A model generated the notes under the pieces. The model was given only the letters and a program-made list of their open reading frames with translations, searched no databases and was not told the origin of the DNA. From positions 4,249,753 to 4,313,752 of the forward strand of contig NZ_CP139781.1 of assembly GCF_019679435.2 (NCBI RefSeq): 64,000 nucleotides of DNA, written 5' to 3'. A program made the position numbers and the translations under genes. The stretch is from Actomonas aquatica (lineage in GTDB: Bacteria; Verrucomicrobiota; Verrucomicrobiia; Opitutales; Opitutaceae). Positions 1 to 9,110 of this stretch are shown in pieces. Positions within the stretch are counted from its first letter, which is position 1. The number at the start of each line of letters is the position of its first letter.

Positions 1-678
1 GCCGGTGCTGTTGGCGTTGACCTGGCCGGAGACGTTCCAGTCGCCGGGGCCCGCGAGGGTGAGGTCGTAGTCGCCCTGCGTGACGGTCTGGCTGAGGGTG
101 AGGCTGTCCTGTTGGCTGGTGAAGGTGGTGTTGCCGGTGAGGGTGAGGGAGGCGTTGAGGGTGTTGTCGCCGGAGACGTTGAGGAGCTGGCCGGCGATGT
201 TGAAGCTACCCTCGGTGACCGTGATGTTGTTGGAGAGGGCGAGGGTGGCGTTGGCGAGCACGGTGTTGTTCCAGGTGCTGGCGCCGAGGGCGGTATTGGA
301 CGCGAGGAGAGTGGTGCCGTCTTGGAGGGAAACCGGGCCACCAAAGGAGTTGTTGCCCGAAAGCGTGAGGGTGCCGGTGCCGGTCTTGGTGAGGCCGTTG
401 CTCCAAGCGAGATTGGAGATGTCGCCGGAGAGGGTGGTGTCGTGGGCCCCGGTGACGGTGAGGGCGCGCCAATTGCCGTTGAGGTTGCCGGACACATCGA
501 TGTCGCCGGCCTGGGCGTCCCAGGTCTGGTTGGCGCCCAAGGTCACGTTGGAGGTGATGGTGTAGGTCGATGTATCCGTGTTGGTAATACCCCCGGACCC
601 AATCGTCTGGGCCTGGGCCGCGGGGACCAGGAGCGCGCAGAGGAGTGGCAACAGAGCCGATGGGAGACGACGGGACAT
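1..678 (-). CDS. Autotransporter-type beta-strand-repeat surface protein, N-terminal part (runs off left edge)
   Basis: The frame is open from an ATG at 678 to the left edge, so only the first 226 residues are visible and the stop is outside. It begins with a clear signal peptide (MSRRLPSALLPLLCALL, then an AQA cleavage site). What follows is low in charge and rich in Thr, Asn, Gly, Ser and Leu. The strand-turn units are repetitive, for example KTGTGTLTLSGNNSFGG, the hallmark of the autotransporter-associated beta-strand repeat (PF12951). Proteins of this kind are long secreted or surface beta-helical adhesins, usually carrying a PEP-CTERM or autotransporter end that cannot be seen here. No ligand can be assigned. 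Confidence 0.8.
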   Translation of the reverse strand, partial: MSRRLPSALLPLLCALLVPAAQAQTIGSGGITNTDTSTYTITSNVTLGANQTWDAQAGDIDVSGNLNGNWRALTVTGAHDTTLSGDISNLAWSNGLTKTGTGTLTLSGNNSFGGPVSLQDGTTLLASNTALGASTWNNTVLANATLALSNNITVTEGSFNIAGQLLNVSGDNTLNASLTLTGNTTFTSQQDSLTLSQTVTQGDYDLTLAGPGDWNVSGQVNANSTG

Positions 679-779
679 AACGGCGTCTTATCAATGTAGG
701 CTTCGCGCCAAACGTTCACCAGCCCCGGTCCCTGCAATTTGCACGTATATCCGTTACGTAATTACGCGAATGTCAGCGG

Positions 780-932
780 CTAATCCTCCTCGCCGAATTC
801 CTGACAGCAGGCTCCGCGGACGGTGTAGCACGCGTCGCAGACGGGGAGGTCGGCGATGCGGGTGGTCACGGGGATGCCGCAGTGCACGCAAGGCGCAGGC
901 GCCGGGTCAGGTTCGAGGGTATGCTCGGACAT
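780..932 (-). CDS. Small CxxC-pair protein, about 50 aa
   Basis: A 50-residue frame starting MSEHTLEP and ending CCQEFGEED. It carries two CxxC pairs (CVHCG near residue 15 and CDACY near residue 32) plus a CC pair, an arrangement typical of a small zinc ribbon. An in-frame ATG exists further upstream at 1001, but it lies inside the preceding gene (stop at 970). The start at 932 leaves a clean 37 bp gap and directly precedes the Cys-rich part. The function is unknown. It could be the last gene of the downward transcription unit containing the DUF255 and FG-GAP genes. Confidence 0.6.
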   Translation of the reverse strand: MSEHTLEPDPAPAPCVHCGIPVTTRIADLPVCDACYTVRGACCQEFGEED

Positions 933-969
933 GGCCCGACGCTGCGCGGGTGGGGGAGGTGCTGTCAAA

Positions 970-3900
970 TCAGCGGGTCGCTCCCCCAGTTTGGGCGACA
1001 TTTGCGGCGGTGTCAGGTCGGCCCAAATCGAGAGTGGTGGCGTCGGCCGGGACGCGGTGGGTGGTGCGGGAGCCGTCCGGCCAGCGCACGGTGAGGGTCT
1101 CCGCCGTGGTGGTGGCGGGGATGCTGAAGTAGGCCACCGGCGCGGACTGGGCGAGGTGGGCGGCCCCGGCGGTCAACTCGATGGCCGGGGTGGAGCCGTC
1201 GGCGAGGGTGAGGGTGAGCTTGGCGCCGATGGCGGCGGCGTTGCCGATGGTGGCGCGGTCGTGGAGGCGGACGGTCAGGGGGCGGGACGCGGTGGTCGCG
1301 GTCGGGGCGTAAACCTGCGCGGTGGTATTGAGGCGGGTGACGAGAAGCTCGGGGCGGGCGTCGCCATCGAGATCGGCGAGGGCGGCGGCGCGGGCTTCGC
1401 CGGGAATGGCGAGACCGCTCTGTTGGGGCGTCAGGGGCGTGAAGTGGCCGCGGCCGTCGCCGGCGAGCACGACGCTCAGGCCGCCGTTATACCAACCCGT
1501 TTCGACTTGGGGGCCCTGAAAGTTTTGCAGGCCCACGAGGTCGAGCAGGCCGTCGCCGGTGAAGTCGGCGGCAGCGAGGCCGAAGATGGGCGCGGTTTGC
1601 GCGAGGTGGGGCAGCTCGGCGAAGGTGAAGCGGCCTTGTCCTTGGTTGATGAATACACCGGAACCGAGCTCGGTGACCTGGAGGTGGAGCGACTCATCGA
1701 GTTTTTCGGGGGTGTAGATCTCGGGCAGGACGGCGGAGCCGAAGTCGTGGAAGGTGGGGAACTTTTGCGCGAGGGTGGGCATGGCGCGGGAGCTGCAGGA
1801 ACGGCCGCGCACGGGGAGCAGGCGGTCGCCCTCGTATTTGGCTTCAACGATCTCGCAGGTGCCGGAGTCCTCGAAATCGCCGTAGAACATTTCGACGGGA
1901 TGATCGGGCGAGGGGTGATACTTGGTGTTGTGGCCGAAGTTGCCGGCGACGTAGTCGAGGTCGCCGTCGGCATCGACGTCGGCGGCGAGCAGGGAGTTCC
2001 ACCAGCCGCGGTGTTCGGCGAGGCCGCTCACGCGGTCGTTGAGGGCGAGGGTGGTGCCGTCGTAGCTGAAGACGGTGGGGGCCATCCATTCGCCGATGAG
2101 GAGCAGGTCGAGGCGGTCGTCGGCATCGGCGTCGGTCCAGAGCGCGGCGGTGACCATGCCGATGTGGCGAAGGGCGTCGGGCGTGACATCGACGAGTTGA
2201 CCGTCGCGGTTTTCGAAGAGTTGGGATTCGGGATGACTCGGGTAGGCGCCGGGCACGACGCGGCCGCCGATGAAGAGGTCGAGGTCGCCGTCGCGATCGA
2301 AGTCGGCTGCGGCCACGGCGGCGGAGCTGGCGGCGAGTGGGTTGAACTGGTCGGCGGGGGCGACGGTGAAGTTGGCCTCGCCGTCGTTGAGGTAGAGTTG
2401 GGCGCGGTAGTTGGCGTTGCCGGCGTCGAACTCGGTGGAGCCGGTGGAGACGATGAGGTCGAGGTCGCCGTCGGCATCGAGGTCGAACCAGAGCGGCGCC
2501 ATGTGTTCGGCGGCGGAACGGGCGGCGTGTTGCCAGGGTTGGATGCCGGGGGCGGCGCGATAGCGGCCATCGGGCTCGGCGAGGTAGAGGGCGCCGGGTT
2601 GGCCGGCGCTGCCGGAGAAGAACACGTCGAGGCGGCCGTCGCCGTTGGCGTCACCGAGGGCGAGACCGGCGTCGAGGGTGTTCATGCGGTTGGGCAGGAG
2701 GGACTGCCGCAGCATGTCGTTGTAGGGTTGTTCGATATTGCCGTGATCGAGACCGAAGGCGGCGGCGCGTTCGCTGAGCAGGCCGTGGTCGACGGGGCGG
2801 CTGGCGACGGCGGGTGGCGGAGTGGTGCCGTTGGCGGTGGGTTCGGTGAGGGTGTAGCGGCGGTCGGCGGGCAGGTCGGTGAAGGTCTGCACGATGCCGC
2901 TGGGCCAGCGCACGGTGAGGGTTGGGATGGTGGTCGTGTCGCCGAGGCCGAAGTGGAGGATGGGTTCGGAGGAGGAGAGCACACCGCGGGCGACGGAAAG
3001 CATGCGGGTGAGTTTGCCTTGGGGCGCGTCGATGGTGGCGACGGTGCCGACGCCGCGGGCGTTGCTGGAGGTGCCGACGAGTTCGAGGATGACGCGGTGG
3101 CCGGCGGGGCTGTCGTTGCGATAGAGGCTGACGGAGGCGTCGTAGTTGACGTAGGCGAGGTCGAGGTCGCCGTCGCGATCGAAGTCGGCGAAGGTGGAGC
3201 CGAAGCTGATGCCCTCGTGGTCGAGGCCCCAGTCCTTTTGCACCTTTTTGAAGTGGAGGTGGCCGTCGTTGCGCAGAGTGAGGTGGTTCTCTTTGAGCGG
3301 CGGACTGTTCTTCATGAGGCGGATGACCTCGGCCGGGGAGTGGAGGCGACGGGCGGTGTTGATGAGGTCGGAATCGATGAAGGAGCGCACCATGCCGTTG
3401 GTGATGTGGAGGTCGAGGAAGCCGTCGTTGTCGAGGTCCTCGAAGCGCGGCGACCAGGTCCAGTCGGAGCTCTTCACACCGGCCATTTGGGCGATCTCAA
3501 AAAAGCGATCGGTGCCGGAGTTGAGGTAGAGGAAGTTGCGCATGTATTGCGGGGTTTCCATTCGGTCCATGGTGTCCACGAGGCCGCCCATGTCGCCCAT
3601 GGTGACCTTGGACTTGTAATGGGTGGTGCCGGCCATGTCGGCGGCGAAGAGATCGAAGAGGCCGTCGTTGTTGATGTCGCCGAAATCGGAGCCCATGGCG
3701 AACCACGGGGTGGCGGGCAGGTCGCGGTCGGCGGTGTCGGTGAAGGTGCCGTCACCATTATTCTGATACAGGTGATCGGGCTTGGCGAAGTCGTTGGTGA
3801 TGTAGAGGTCGGGCCAGCCGTCGGCGTTGGCGTCGAACCAGGAGGCGGAGTGGCCGCGCTCGTCGACGGAGGCGAGGCCGGCGGCGAGGGTGACGTCCTC

Positions 3901-4581
3901 GAAGGTGCCGTCGCCGCGGTTGCGGAGGAGAACGTCGGCTTCGCCGTCGGGGTGGGTGGCGGCGCGTTGGACGTTGGTGAGAACAAAAAGGTCGAGGTGG
4001 CCGTCGCGATCGTAGTCGGCGAAGGCACCGACGACGCTGGCAGAGGTGAGGTCGGCCCCGCGGGCGGCGGCTTCCTCGGTGAAGTGACCGGCGCCGTCGT
4101 TGATGAAGAGCAGGTTGGGGGCGTTGAACTGGCAGACGTAGAGGTCGAGGTCGCCGTCGTTGTCGATGTCGGCGAGGGTGGCGCCGGTGTTCCAGGCGGT
4201 GGTGCCGGCGACACCGGCGGAGGTGGTGATGTCCTCGAAGCGGAAGGGCGCGACCTGGCGGAAGAGTTGGTTGGGGCGGACCTTGTTGACGACGTAGAGA
4301 TCGACGAGGCCGTCGCCATCGATGTCGCCGGACGCGATGCCGGAGCCGATGGAGCCGCCTTGGAATTCGGTGTAGTGGGCGGTCGTCCACATGGCCGGAT
4401 CGTCGTAGGGGTTCTCATTGATGAGGCCGGACGCGGCGGCGGGGATGGCGGTGAAGCACATGGCGGAGCCGTCGCCGGAGCGCGGCGCGAGGGGCGTCGA
4501 GGCGAGCTGGGCCTCGGCGGCGAGGAGGGCGAACGGGGTCAGCGCGAGGAGCGCCAGGGTCGCAGGGGCGGAGGTTTTCAT
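970..4581 (-). CDS. Secreted FG-GAP/VCBS repeat protein with two ASPIC/UnbV domains (CRTAC1-like)
   Basis: A 1203-residue protein with a signal peptide ([20 protein letters not shown]). About fourteen Asp-rich FG-GAP/VCBS motifs of the form DxDxDGxxDL are visible (such as [10 protein letters not shown] and [10 protein letters not shown]), which predicts a calcium-binding beta-propeller. They form two sets of about seven. Each set ends in an ASPIC/UnbV-type domain: the first around [12 protein letters not shown] to [12 protein letters not shown], the second around [12 protein letters not shown] to [12 protein letters not shown] at the C-terminus. The protein therefore looks like an internal duplication of a CRTAC1 module. 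The start codon overlaps the stop of the upstream DUF255 gene as ATGA, so the two are translationally coupled. Homologues are exported and thought to bind ligands or carbohydrate; the exact role is unknown. Confidence 0.85.
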   Translation of the reverse strand: MKTSAPATLALLALTPFALLAAEAQLASTPLAPRSGDGSAMCFTAIPAAASGLINENPYDDPAMWTTAHYTEFQGGSIGSGIASGDIDGDGLVDLYVVNKVRPNQLFRQVAPFRFEDITTSAGVAGTTAWNTGATLADIDNDGDLDLYVCQFNAPNLLFINDGAGHFTEEAAARGADLTSASVVGAFADYDRDGHLDLFVLTNVQRAATHPDGEADVLLRNRGDGTFEDVTLAAGLASVDERGHSASWFDANADGWPDLYITNDFAKPDHLYQNNGDGTFTDTADRDLPATPWFAMGSDFGDINNDGLFDLFAADMAGTTHYKSKVTMGDMGGLVDTMDRMETPQYMRNFLYLNSGTDRFFEIAQMAGVKSSDWTWSPRFEDLDNDGFLDLHITNGMVRSFIDSDLINTARRLHSPAEVIRLMKNSPPLKENHLTLRNDGHLHFKKVQKDWGLDHEGISFGSTFADFDRDGDLDLAYVNYDASVSLYRNDSPAGHRVILELVGTSSNARGVGTVATIDAPQGKLTRMLSVARGVLSSSEPILHFGLGDTTTIPTLTVRWPSGIVQTFTDLPADRRYTLTEPTANGTTPPPAVASRPVDHGLLSERAAAFGLDHGNIEQPYNDMLRQSLLPNRMNTLDAGLALGDANGDGRLDVFFSGSAGQPGALYLAEPDGRYRAAPGIQPWQHAARSAAEHMAPLWFDLDADGDLDLIVSTGSTEFDAGNANYRAQLYLNDGEANFTVAPADQFNPLAASSAAVAAADFDRDGDLDLFIGGRVVPGAYPSHPESQLFENRDGQLVDVTPDALRHIGMVTAALWTDADADDRLDLLLIGEWMAPTVFSYDGTTLALNDRVSGLAEHRGWWNSLLAADVDADGDLDYVAGNFGHNTKYHPSPDHPVEMFYGDFEDSGTCEIVEAKYEGDRLLPVRGRSCSSRAMPTLAQKFPTFHDFGSAVLPEIYTPEKLDESLHLQVTELGSGVFINQGQGRFTFAELPHLAQTAPIFGLAAADFTGDGLLDLVGLQNFQGPQVETGWYNGGLSVVLAGDGRGHFTPLTPQQSGLAIPGEARAAALADLDGDARPELLVTRLNTTAQVYAPTATTASRPLTVRLHDRATIGNAAAIGAKLTLTLADGSTPAIELTAGAAHLAQSAPVAYFSIPATTTAETLTVRWPDGSRTTHRVPADATTLDLGRPDTAANVAQTGGATR

Positions 4582-6923
4582 GGGGTAGGAGGGGGTGTCA
4601 GGAGAGTGAGGACTTCGGCGGTCGTGGTGACGGGGAGTTGGCAGACGAAGTTTTCGCAGAGGTAGAGGGTAGGGGCGGTCGGCGTCTCGTCGGGCAGGGC
4701 GGCGATGAGGGGGACGCGGGGGGCGAAGTAGGCTTGGCTGGTCGCATCGATGCGCAGGGTGACGCGGCGCGGGTGCGGGTGGGTGCGGAGCAGGTGGAGA
4801 AAGGTGTCGGTGGTGGGGCCGGGGGCGGCGTGGAGCAGGGCCTGTTGGGCGTCGCCGGTGAGCCAGCCGGTGGCGGCGAGGAAGGAGGGCAGGGCGGCGG
4901 GTTCGCGGGTGGCGGTCGGCGCAAGGGCGCGGGCGGCGAGGCGGGCGCGGTTGAGCAGGTCGTCGTCGTGGAAGAGGGCGGCGAGGCGACCGAGGTTGCG
5001 CACGGCGAGGGAGGTGGCGGCGGGCTCGGTGTTGTCGTGGTCGACCTTGAGGCGGAGGACGACGGTGGTGTCGGTGGCGGCGTTGGCAAAGTAGCCGCCG
5101 TGGGCGTCGTCCCAGAAGAGCTCGTCCTGGGTGGTTTGGAGCTCGCGGGCCCAGGCCAGCCAGGTGGGATCGAAGTCGGTTTCGTAGAGATCGATGAGGC
5201 CTTGGATGAGCGCGGCGTAGTCTTCGGGGAAACCGACGGCGTCGCGTTGGCCGTCGTGGAAACTGCGGGCGAGGTGGCCGGTGGTTTCGTCGTAGAGGTG
5301 AGCGCGGAGAAAGCGAGCGGTGCGTTGGGCGGTGGCGAGATGGGCGGGGTCGTCGAGGATTTGGGCGGCACGGGCGAAGGCGGAGAGGGCGAAGCCGTTC
5401 CAGGCCGTCACGACTTTGTCGTCGCGGGCGGGGCGGGGGCGCTGGGCGCGGTGAGTATTGAGAAGGTCGATACAGGCGTTGAGGCGGGCCTGTTCCGCGG
5501 CGGTGGGGGCGAAGTCGGGCGCGAGGGCGAGGGTGTTGCTGCCCGCGAGTTCGCCGGTCGGGTCGTGGGCGGGGGCGACGTTGCCGGTGTCGCGGACGGC
5601 GAAGGCGCGGCGGAAGAGGTCGAGGTCGGCGGCGGGCAGGACGGCGGCGAGTTCGGCGGCGGTCCAGGTGTAGAAGGCGCCCTCGCGGTGTTGGGTGGGG
5701 TCGCCGGGCAGGGCGGCGTCGGCATCCTCGGCGGAGGCGAAACCGCCGGCCGGCAAGGCGAGTTGTTGGTTGAGGTAAGCGAGGGTGTCGACGGCGGCGG
5801 CGCGGAAGGAGTCGTCGTCGGTGTATTGCCACGTGGTGAGCAGGATGGGGATGAGCTGGGCCTGGTCGTAGAGGGTCTTTTCGAAGTGGGGCACGCGCCA
5901 GGCGGGGTCGACGGTGTAGCGGTGGAAACCGCCGCCGACGTGGTCGTGGAGGCCGCCGCGCACGATGGCGTGCAGGGTGGTGGTGAGGAAGTGGCGGGCG
6001 CGCTCGCGGTCGGCGGGAATGGGTGCGGAGGCGAGTTGATCGAGGAGGAACTCGAGGGTGACAGGCGCAGGGAATTTGGCGGCAGGATCGAAGCCGCCGT
6101 GGGTGGTGTCGAACAGCTCGGCGAGACGGTCGAGGGCGGCGTTGCGAAGGGTGGGCCAGTCGGGAACAGTGTCGGCGCTGTTGGCGTCGGGGGCGGGGGT
6201 GAGCTCGGAGGAGAGAGCTGCGAGCATGTCGGTCGACTGCGCGCGGAGGCGGTCGGGGTCGGCGGCCCAGGCGCCAGCGATGCGTTGGAGCACGGTGGTG
6301 AAACCGGGGCGGCGACCTTCGTCGGCGGGCGGGAAGTAGGTGCCGCCGTAGAAGGGTTGGCGGTCGGGCGTGAGCCAGACGTTGAGCGGCCAGCCGCCGG
6401 GGGAGCCGAGGGCCTGGACGAAGGATTGGTAAACGCGGTCGAGGTCGGGGCGTTGTTCGCGGTCGACCTTGATGGCGATGAACCCGTCGTTGAGCACGGC
6501 GGCGATGGCGGGATCGGAGAACGATTCGTCGGCCATGACGTGGCACCAGTGGCAGGTGCTGTAGCCGATGGAGAGGAAGATGGGTTTGTTTTCGGCGCGG
6601 GCGCGGGCGAAGGCGTCCTCAGACCATGGATACCAATCGACGGGTTGGTCGGCGTGTTGGCGCAGGTAGGGCGAGGTGGCGTCGGCGAGGCGGTTGGCTG
6701 CGGTGCACGGGTTGGTTAGTCCGCCGAGACTTAGGAGCAGCGGCAGGGTGAAGCAGAGCCGTCGCAGGCGGGGGGACGCGGGCGAGCAGGAGGCTTGTGG
6801 CGGGGCAGACAGCACAGGCGAAAGGGGCAAGAAAAGGGGCTTGGGGTAAGCCGTCTCTTGGCGGGTCAACCAGGCGGCGCAAGCGAGCGGACGCGCGTGG
6901 CGAGCGTTTGGCAACAAACGCAC
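4578..6923 (-). CDS. DUF255 / YyaL-type protein (thioredoxin-like domain plus (alpha/alpha)6 barrel)
   Basis: A 781-residue protein of the YyaL/SPATA20 family. The hallmark N-terminal block is present: [17 protein letters not shown], then a thioredoxin-fold active-site-like CHWC at residues 124-127 in [11 protein letters not shown]. The remaining roughly 500 residues are the helical barrel seen in glycan-active enzymes and N-acylglucosamine epimerases. A hydrophobic stretch at about residues 55-70 ([13 protein letters not shown]) suggests export. If so, a GTG at 6815 giving a shorter N-terminus is an alternative start; the ATG at 6923 is kept because it is the first clear candidate after metW. 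The stop overlaps the next gene as ATGA. The biochemical function of the family is not established. Confidence 0.85.
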   Translation of the reverse strand: MRLLPNARHARPLACAAWLTRQETAYPKPLFLPLSPVLSAPPQASCSPASPRLRRLCFTLPLLLSLGGLTNPCTAANRLADATSPYLRQHADQPVDWYPWSEDAFARARAENKPIFLSIGYSTCHWCHVMADESFSDPAIAAVLNDGFIAIKVDREQRPDLDRVYQSFVQALGSPGGWPLNVWLTPDRQPFYGGTYFPPADEGRRPGFTTVLQRIAGAWAADPDRLRAQSTDMLAALSSELTPAPDANSADTVPDWPTLRNAALDRLAELFDTTHGGFDPAAKFPAPVTLEFLLDQLASAPIPADRERARHFLTTTLHAIVRGGLHDHVGGGFHRYTVDPAWRVPHFEKTLYDQAQLIPILLTTWQYTDDDSFRAAAVDTLAYLNQQLALPAGGFASAEDADAALPGDPTQHREGAFYTWTAAELAAVLPAADLDLFRRAFAVRDTGNVAPAHDPTGELAGSNTLALAPDFAPTAAEQARLNACIDLLNTHRAQRPRPARDDKVVTAWNGFALSAFARAAQILDDPAHLATAQRTARFLRAHLYDETTGHLARSFHDGQRDAVGFPEDYAALIQGLIDLYETDFDPTWLAWARELQTTQDELFWDDAHGGYFANAATDTTVVLRLKVDHDNTEPAATSLAVRNLGRLAALFHDDDLLNRARLAARALAPTATREPAALPSFLAATGWLTGDAQQALLHAAPGPTTDTFLHLLRTHPHPRRVTLRIDATSQAYFAPRVPLIAALPDETPTAPTLYLCENFVCQLPVTTTAEVLTLLTPPPTP

Positions 6924-6974
6924 ATTTCGGCGTGGCGAGCCGTCGTGGGGTGGGGGCGAAGTGCGGGGGCGGGA

Positions 6975-7580
6975 TCAGCGGGTGATCTCGTAGAGGGCGT
7001 AGCCGGCGCGGAGGTTGGGGAGGCGAGTGGCGGGGGTTTTCCAGTCGCCGCGCAGGTGAACCCGACGGGCGATGGTGTAGCCGTGGCTCGCGCAAAAATC
7101 TTCAAAGTCCGCGATGGTGAGCGGATTGGCTGGGCGGCTCTCGCCCCACGTTGTATTAAAAACGTCATTACGCGGCTTGCGGCCGCGCAGGAGGGCGTCG
7201 AGGCGGTTCTTCCAGTAGCCGTAGTTGGCAAAGCCGACGGTGAGGGAGCGGCCGACGCGGAGGGCTTCGGCGATCACGGTGGCAGGCGAGTCAACTTCCT
7301 CGAGCGTGCGCGAGCAGATGACGTGGCCGAAGTGGTTGTCGTCGAACTCCGCCATGAAAGACATCATGTCGCCCTGGTAGGCGGCGAGGCCGCGTCGCAC
7401 GCAGGCGCCGATCTTGTCGATGTCGAGGTCGACGCCGATGCCCTGGGTCTTTTTTTGCTGCGCCAGTTCCTGCAGGAGCACGCCGCGACCGCAGCCGAGA
7501 TCGAGCACACGCGCGCCGTCGGTCACCCAATCGGTGATGACCTGGAGGTCGACGGTGCGTTTGTTGGAGCGGAGCGACAT
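6975..7580 (-). CDS. metW: Methionine biosynthesis protein MetW
   Basis: A 201-residue class I SAM-dependent methyltransferase-fold protein. The SAM motif VLDLGCGRG lies at residues 25-33, followed by GIGVDLDIDKI. The MetW signatures ICSRTLEEV and NYGYWKNRLD are also present. MetW is found next to MetX in many bacteria and is needed for, or stimulates, homoserine acylation. It has the usual length (about 200 aa). The ATG at 7580 gives the typical MSLRSNKRTVDLQVI start; the frame stays open further upstream, but that part is junk overlapping metX. It lies downstream of metX on the same strand, so a metXW operon is likely even though 217 bp of repeats separate them. Confidence 0.92.
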   Translation of the reverse strand: MSLRSNKRTVDLQVITDWVTDGARVLDLGCGRGVLLQELAQQKKTQGIGVDLDIDKIGACVRRGLAAYQGDMMSFMAEFDDNHFGHVICSRTLEEVDSPATVIAEALRVGRSLTVGFANYGYWKNRLDALLRGRKPRNDVFNTTWGESRPANPLTIADFEDFCASHGYTIARRVHLRGDWKTPATRLPNLRAGYALYEITR

Positions 7581-7797
7581 GGCGAAAAGCTGAAAACTGA
7601 AACGCGGAAAACCTGAAATTAGGGGCCCACGGACAACACGGAAAACACGGAAAGGGAGAACCCACGAAAGGCACGAAACGACACGAAAGCGGGTCGCTTT
7701 GCAGGGGTGTCGTAAGGGGTGTTTCGTGAGTTCATCGGGGGTAGGAGGGAGGATCTTCCGTGTCGTCGGTGTGTTCCGTGGGCTTAAAGGGTTGGGT
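7581..7797. repeat. Inverted and direct short repeats between metX and metW
   Basis: No gene is seen. The stretch holds two blocks in inverted orientation: GCCCACGGA at 7625-7633 faces TCCGTGGGC at 7775-7783, and further CACGGAA / TTCCGTG copies lie inside them. A direct ACGAAA-type repeat at 7661-7690 resembles repeats at 43062-43094 and 61848-61880. The structure could form a large hairpin in the metXW transcript or be the footprint of a mobile repeat. Confidence 0.6.
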
Positions 7798-8991
7798 TCA
7801 GCTGGCGAGGAAGTCGCGGACGAGGTCGTAGAGTTGGGGGGACTCGAGCAGGAAGGAGTCGTGGCCGAGGTCGGTTTCGAGTTCGGCGTAGCTGGCGTTT
7901 TTGCCGGCGCGGAGCAGGGCGGTGACGATGGCGCGGTTTTGCTCGGGCGGGAACAGCCAGTCGCTGGTGAAGCCGACGACGAGGGTGCGCGCGGTGATGG
8001 CGGCGACGGCTTTTTCCAAGGAACCCGTGGCGGCGGCCGGGTCGTATTGGTCAAGGGCGCGGGTGATGTAGAGGTAGGAGTTGGCGTCGAAACGGTTGAT
8101 GAACGCTTTGCCTTGGTAGCGCAGGTAACTCTCCACCTCGAAGGTCACGTCGAAAGCGTGATCGGGGTCGCTGGTGGTGCCGGCGGCGGTCGGTTGGGTG
8201 GCGGAGGGGGGCCGTTCGGCGACGGTGCGGCGGCCAAATTTGCGGTCCATGGAGGCGTCGCTGAGGTAGGTGATGTGGGCCATCATGCGGGCAATGGCGA
8301 GGCCGACGCGGGGGCCGCCGCCGGCCGGATAGTTGCCCTGAGCCCAGTCGGGATCCTGCAGGATGGCCTGGCGGCCGACCTCGTTGAAGGCAATGGCTTG
8401 GGCACTCTCGCGGGCGGTGGTGGCCATGGCGAGGAGGCGGCTGGCGAAGTCGGGGAAACTGAGGCCCCACTCGAGCACCTGCATGCCGCCCATGGAGCCG
8501 CCGACGATGGCGTGAAGGTGGGTGACGCCGATGGCGGTGAGCCAGCGGTGTTGGGCGCGCACCATGTCGCGGATGGTGACGATGGGAAAGTTGACGCCGT
8601 AGGGCTGGCCGGTGGCGGGGTCGGTGGAGGACGGGCCGGTGGAACCCTGGCAACCGCCGAGCACGTTGCAGCAGGTGACGAAGTAGCGGTTGGTGTCGAG
8701 GGCCTTGCCCGGGCCGATGATGTTGTTCCACCAACCCGGTTTGCGGTCGGTGAGGCCGTGGATGCCGGCGCAGTGGTGGTCGCCGGAGAGCGCGTGGCAG
8801 ACGAGGATGGCGTTGGTGCCGGCGGCGTTGAGGCGGCCGTAGGTCTCGTAGCGCAGCGTGAAGCCGGGGATGGTGCGGCCGCACTCGAACGTGAAGGGCT
8901 CGGCGCTGGTGTAGTCCTGGGGACGCACGATGCCCACCTCGCCGGGTTCGGCGGTGGCCAAGTCGAAGGCATCGGGTTCGGCGTCGTTCAT
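7798..8991 (-). CDS. metX: Homoserine O-acyltransferase (MetX)
   Basis: A 397-residue alpha/beta-hydrolase that acylates homoserine (acetyl-CoA or succinyl-CoA) in the first committed step of methionine synthesis. The nucleophile elbow GGSMGGMQ places the serine at residue 166. The other triad members fit at Asp344 (FTSDWLFPPEQ) and His377 (DLGHDSFLLE). The family block HALSGDHH (about residues 66-73) and WWNNIIGPGKALDT are present. Length and motif order match MetX. It is the first gene of a metX-metW unit. No SAM riboswitch was recognised in the 119 bp upstream. Acetyl versus succinyl specificity cannot be decided by eye. Confidence 0.95.
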   Translation of the reverse strand: MNDAEPDAFDLATAEPGEVGIVRPQDYTSAEPFTFECGRTIPGFTLRYETYGRLNAAGTNAILVCHALSGDHHCAGIHGLTDRKPGWWNNIIGPGKALDTNRYFVTCCNVLGGCQGSTGPSSTDPATGQPYGVNFPIVTIRDMVRAQHRWLTAIGVTHLHAIVGGSMGGMQVLEWGLSFPDFASRLLAMATTARESAQAIAFNEVGRQAILQDPDWAQGNYPAGGGPRVGLAIARMMAHITYLSDASMDRKFGRRTVAERPPSATQPTAAGTTSDPDHAFDVTFEVESYLRYQGKAFINRFDANSYLYITRALDQYDPAAATGSLEKAVAAITARTLVVGFTSDWLFPPEQNRAIVTALLRAGKNASYAELETDLGHDSFLLESPQLYDLVRDFLAS

Positions 8992-9110
8992 GAGGGCTGG
9001 AAGCGGGAAGCAGGGGAAAGGCGAAGGCGGGGAAGTTAGAAGTATGAAGTCAGAAGTATGAAGGATGAAGTCATTGCCGCGGGGAGATAACGGACGCTAG
9101 GGTCCCGCCC

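Noticed and set aside
856..4665. Long Gly/Glu/Val-rich open frame on the plus strand
   Set aside because: It is the antisense of the FG-GAP gene; composition is that of a GC-rich shadow and no domain is seen.
8992..9110. SAM riboswitch before metX
   Set aside because: The 119 bp stretch shows short direct repeats (AGAAGTATGAAG) but no recognisable riboswitch pattern.
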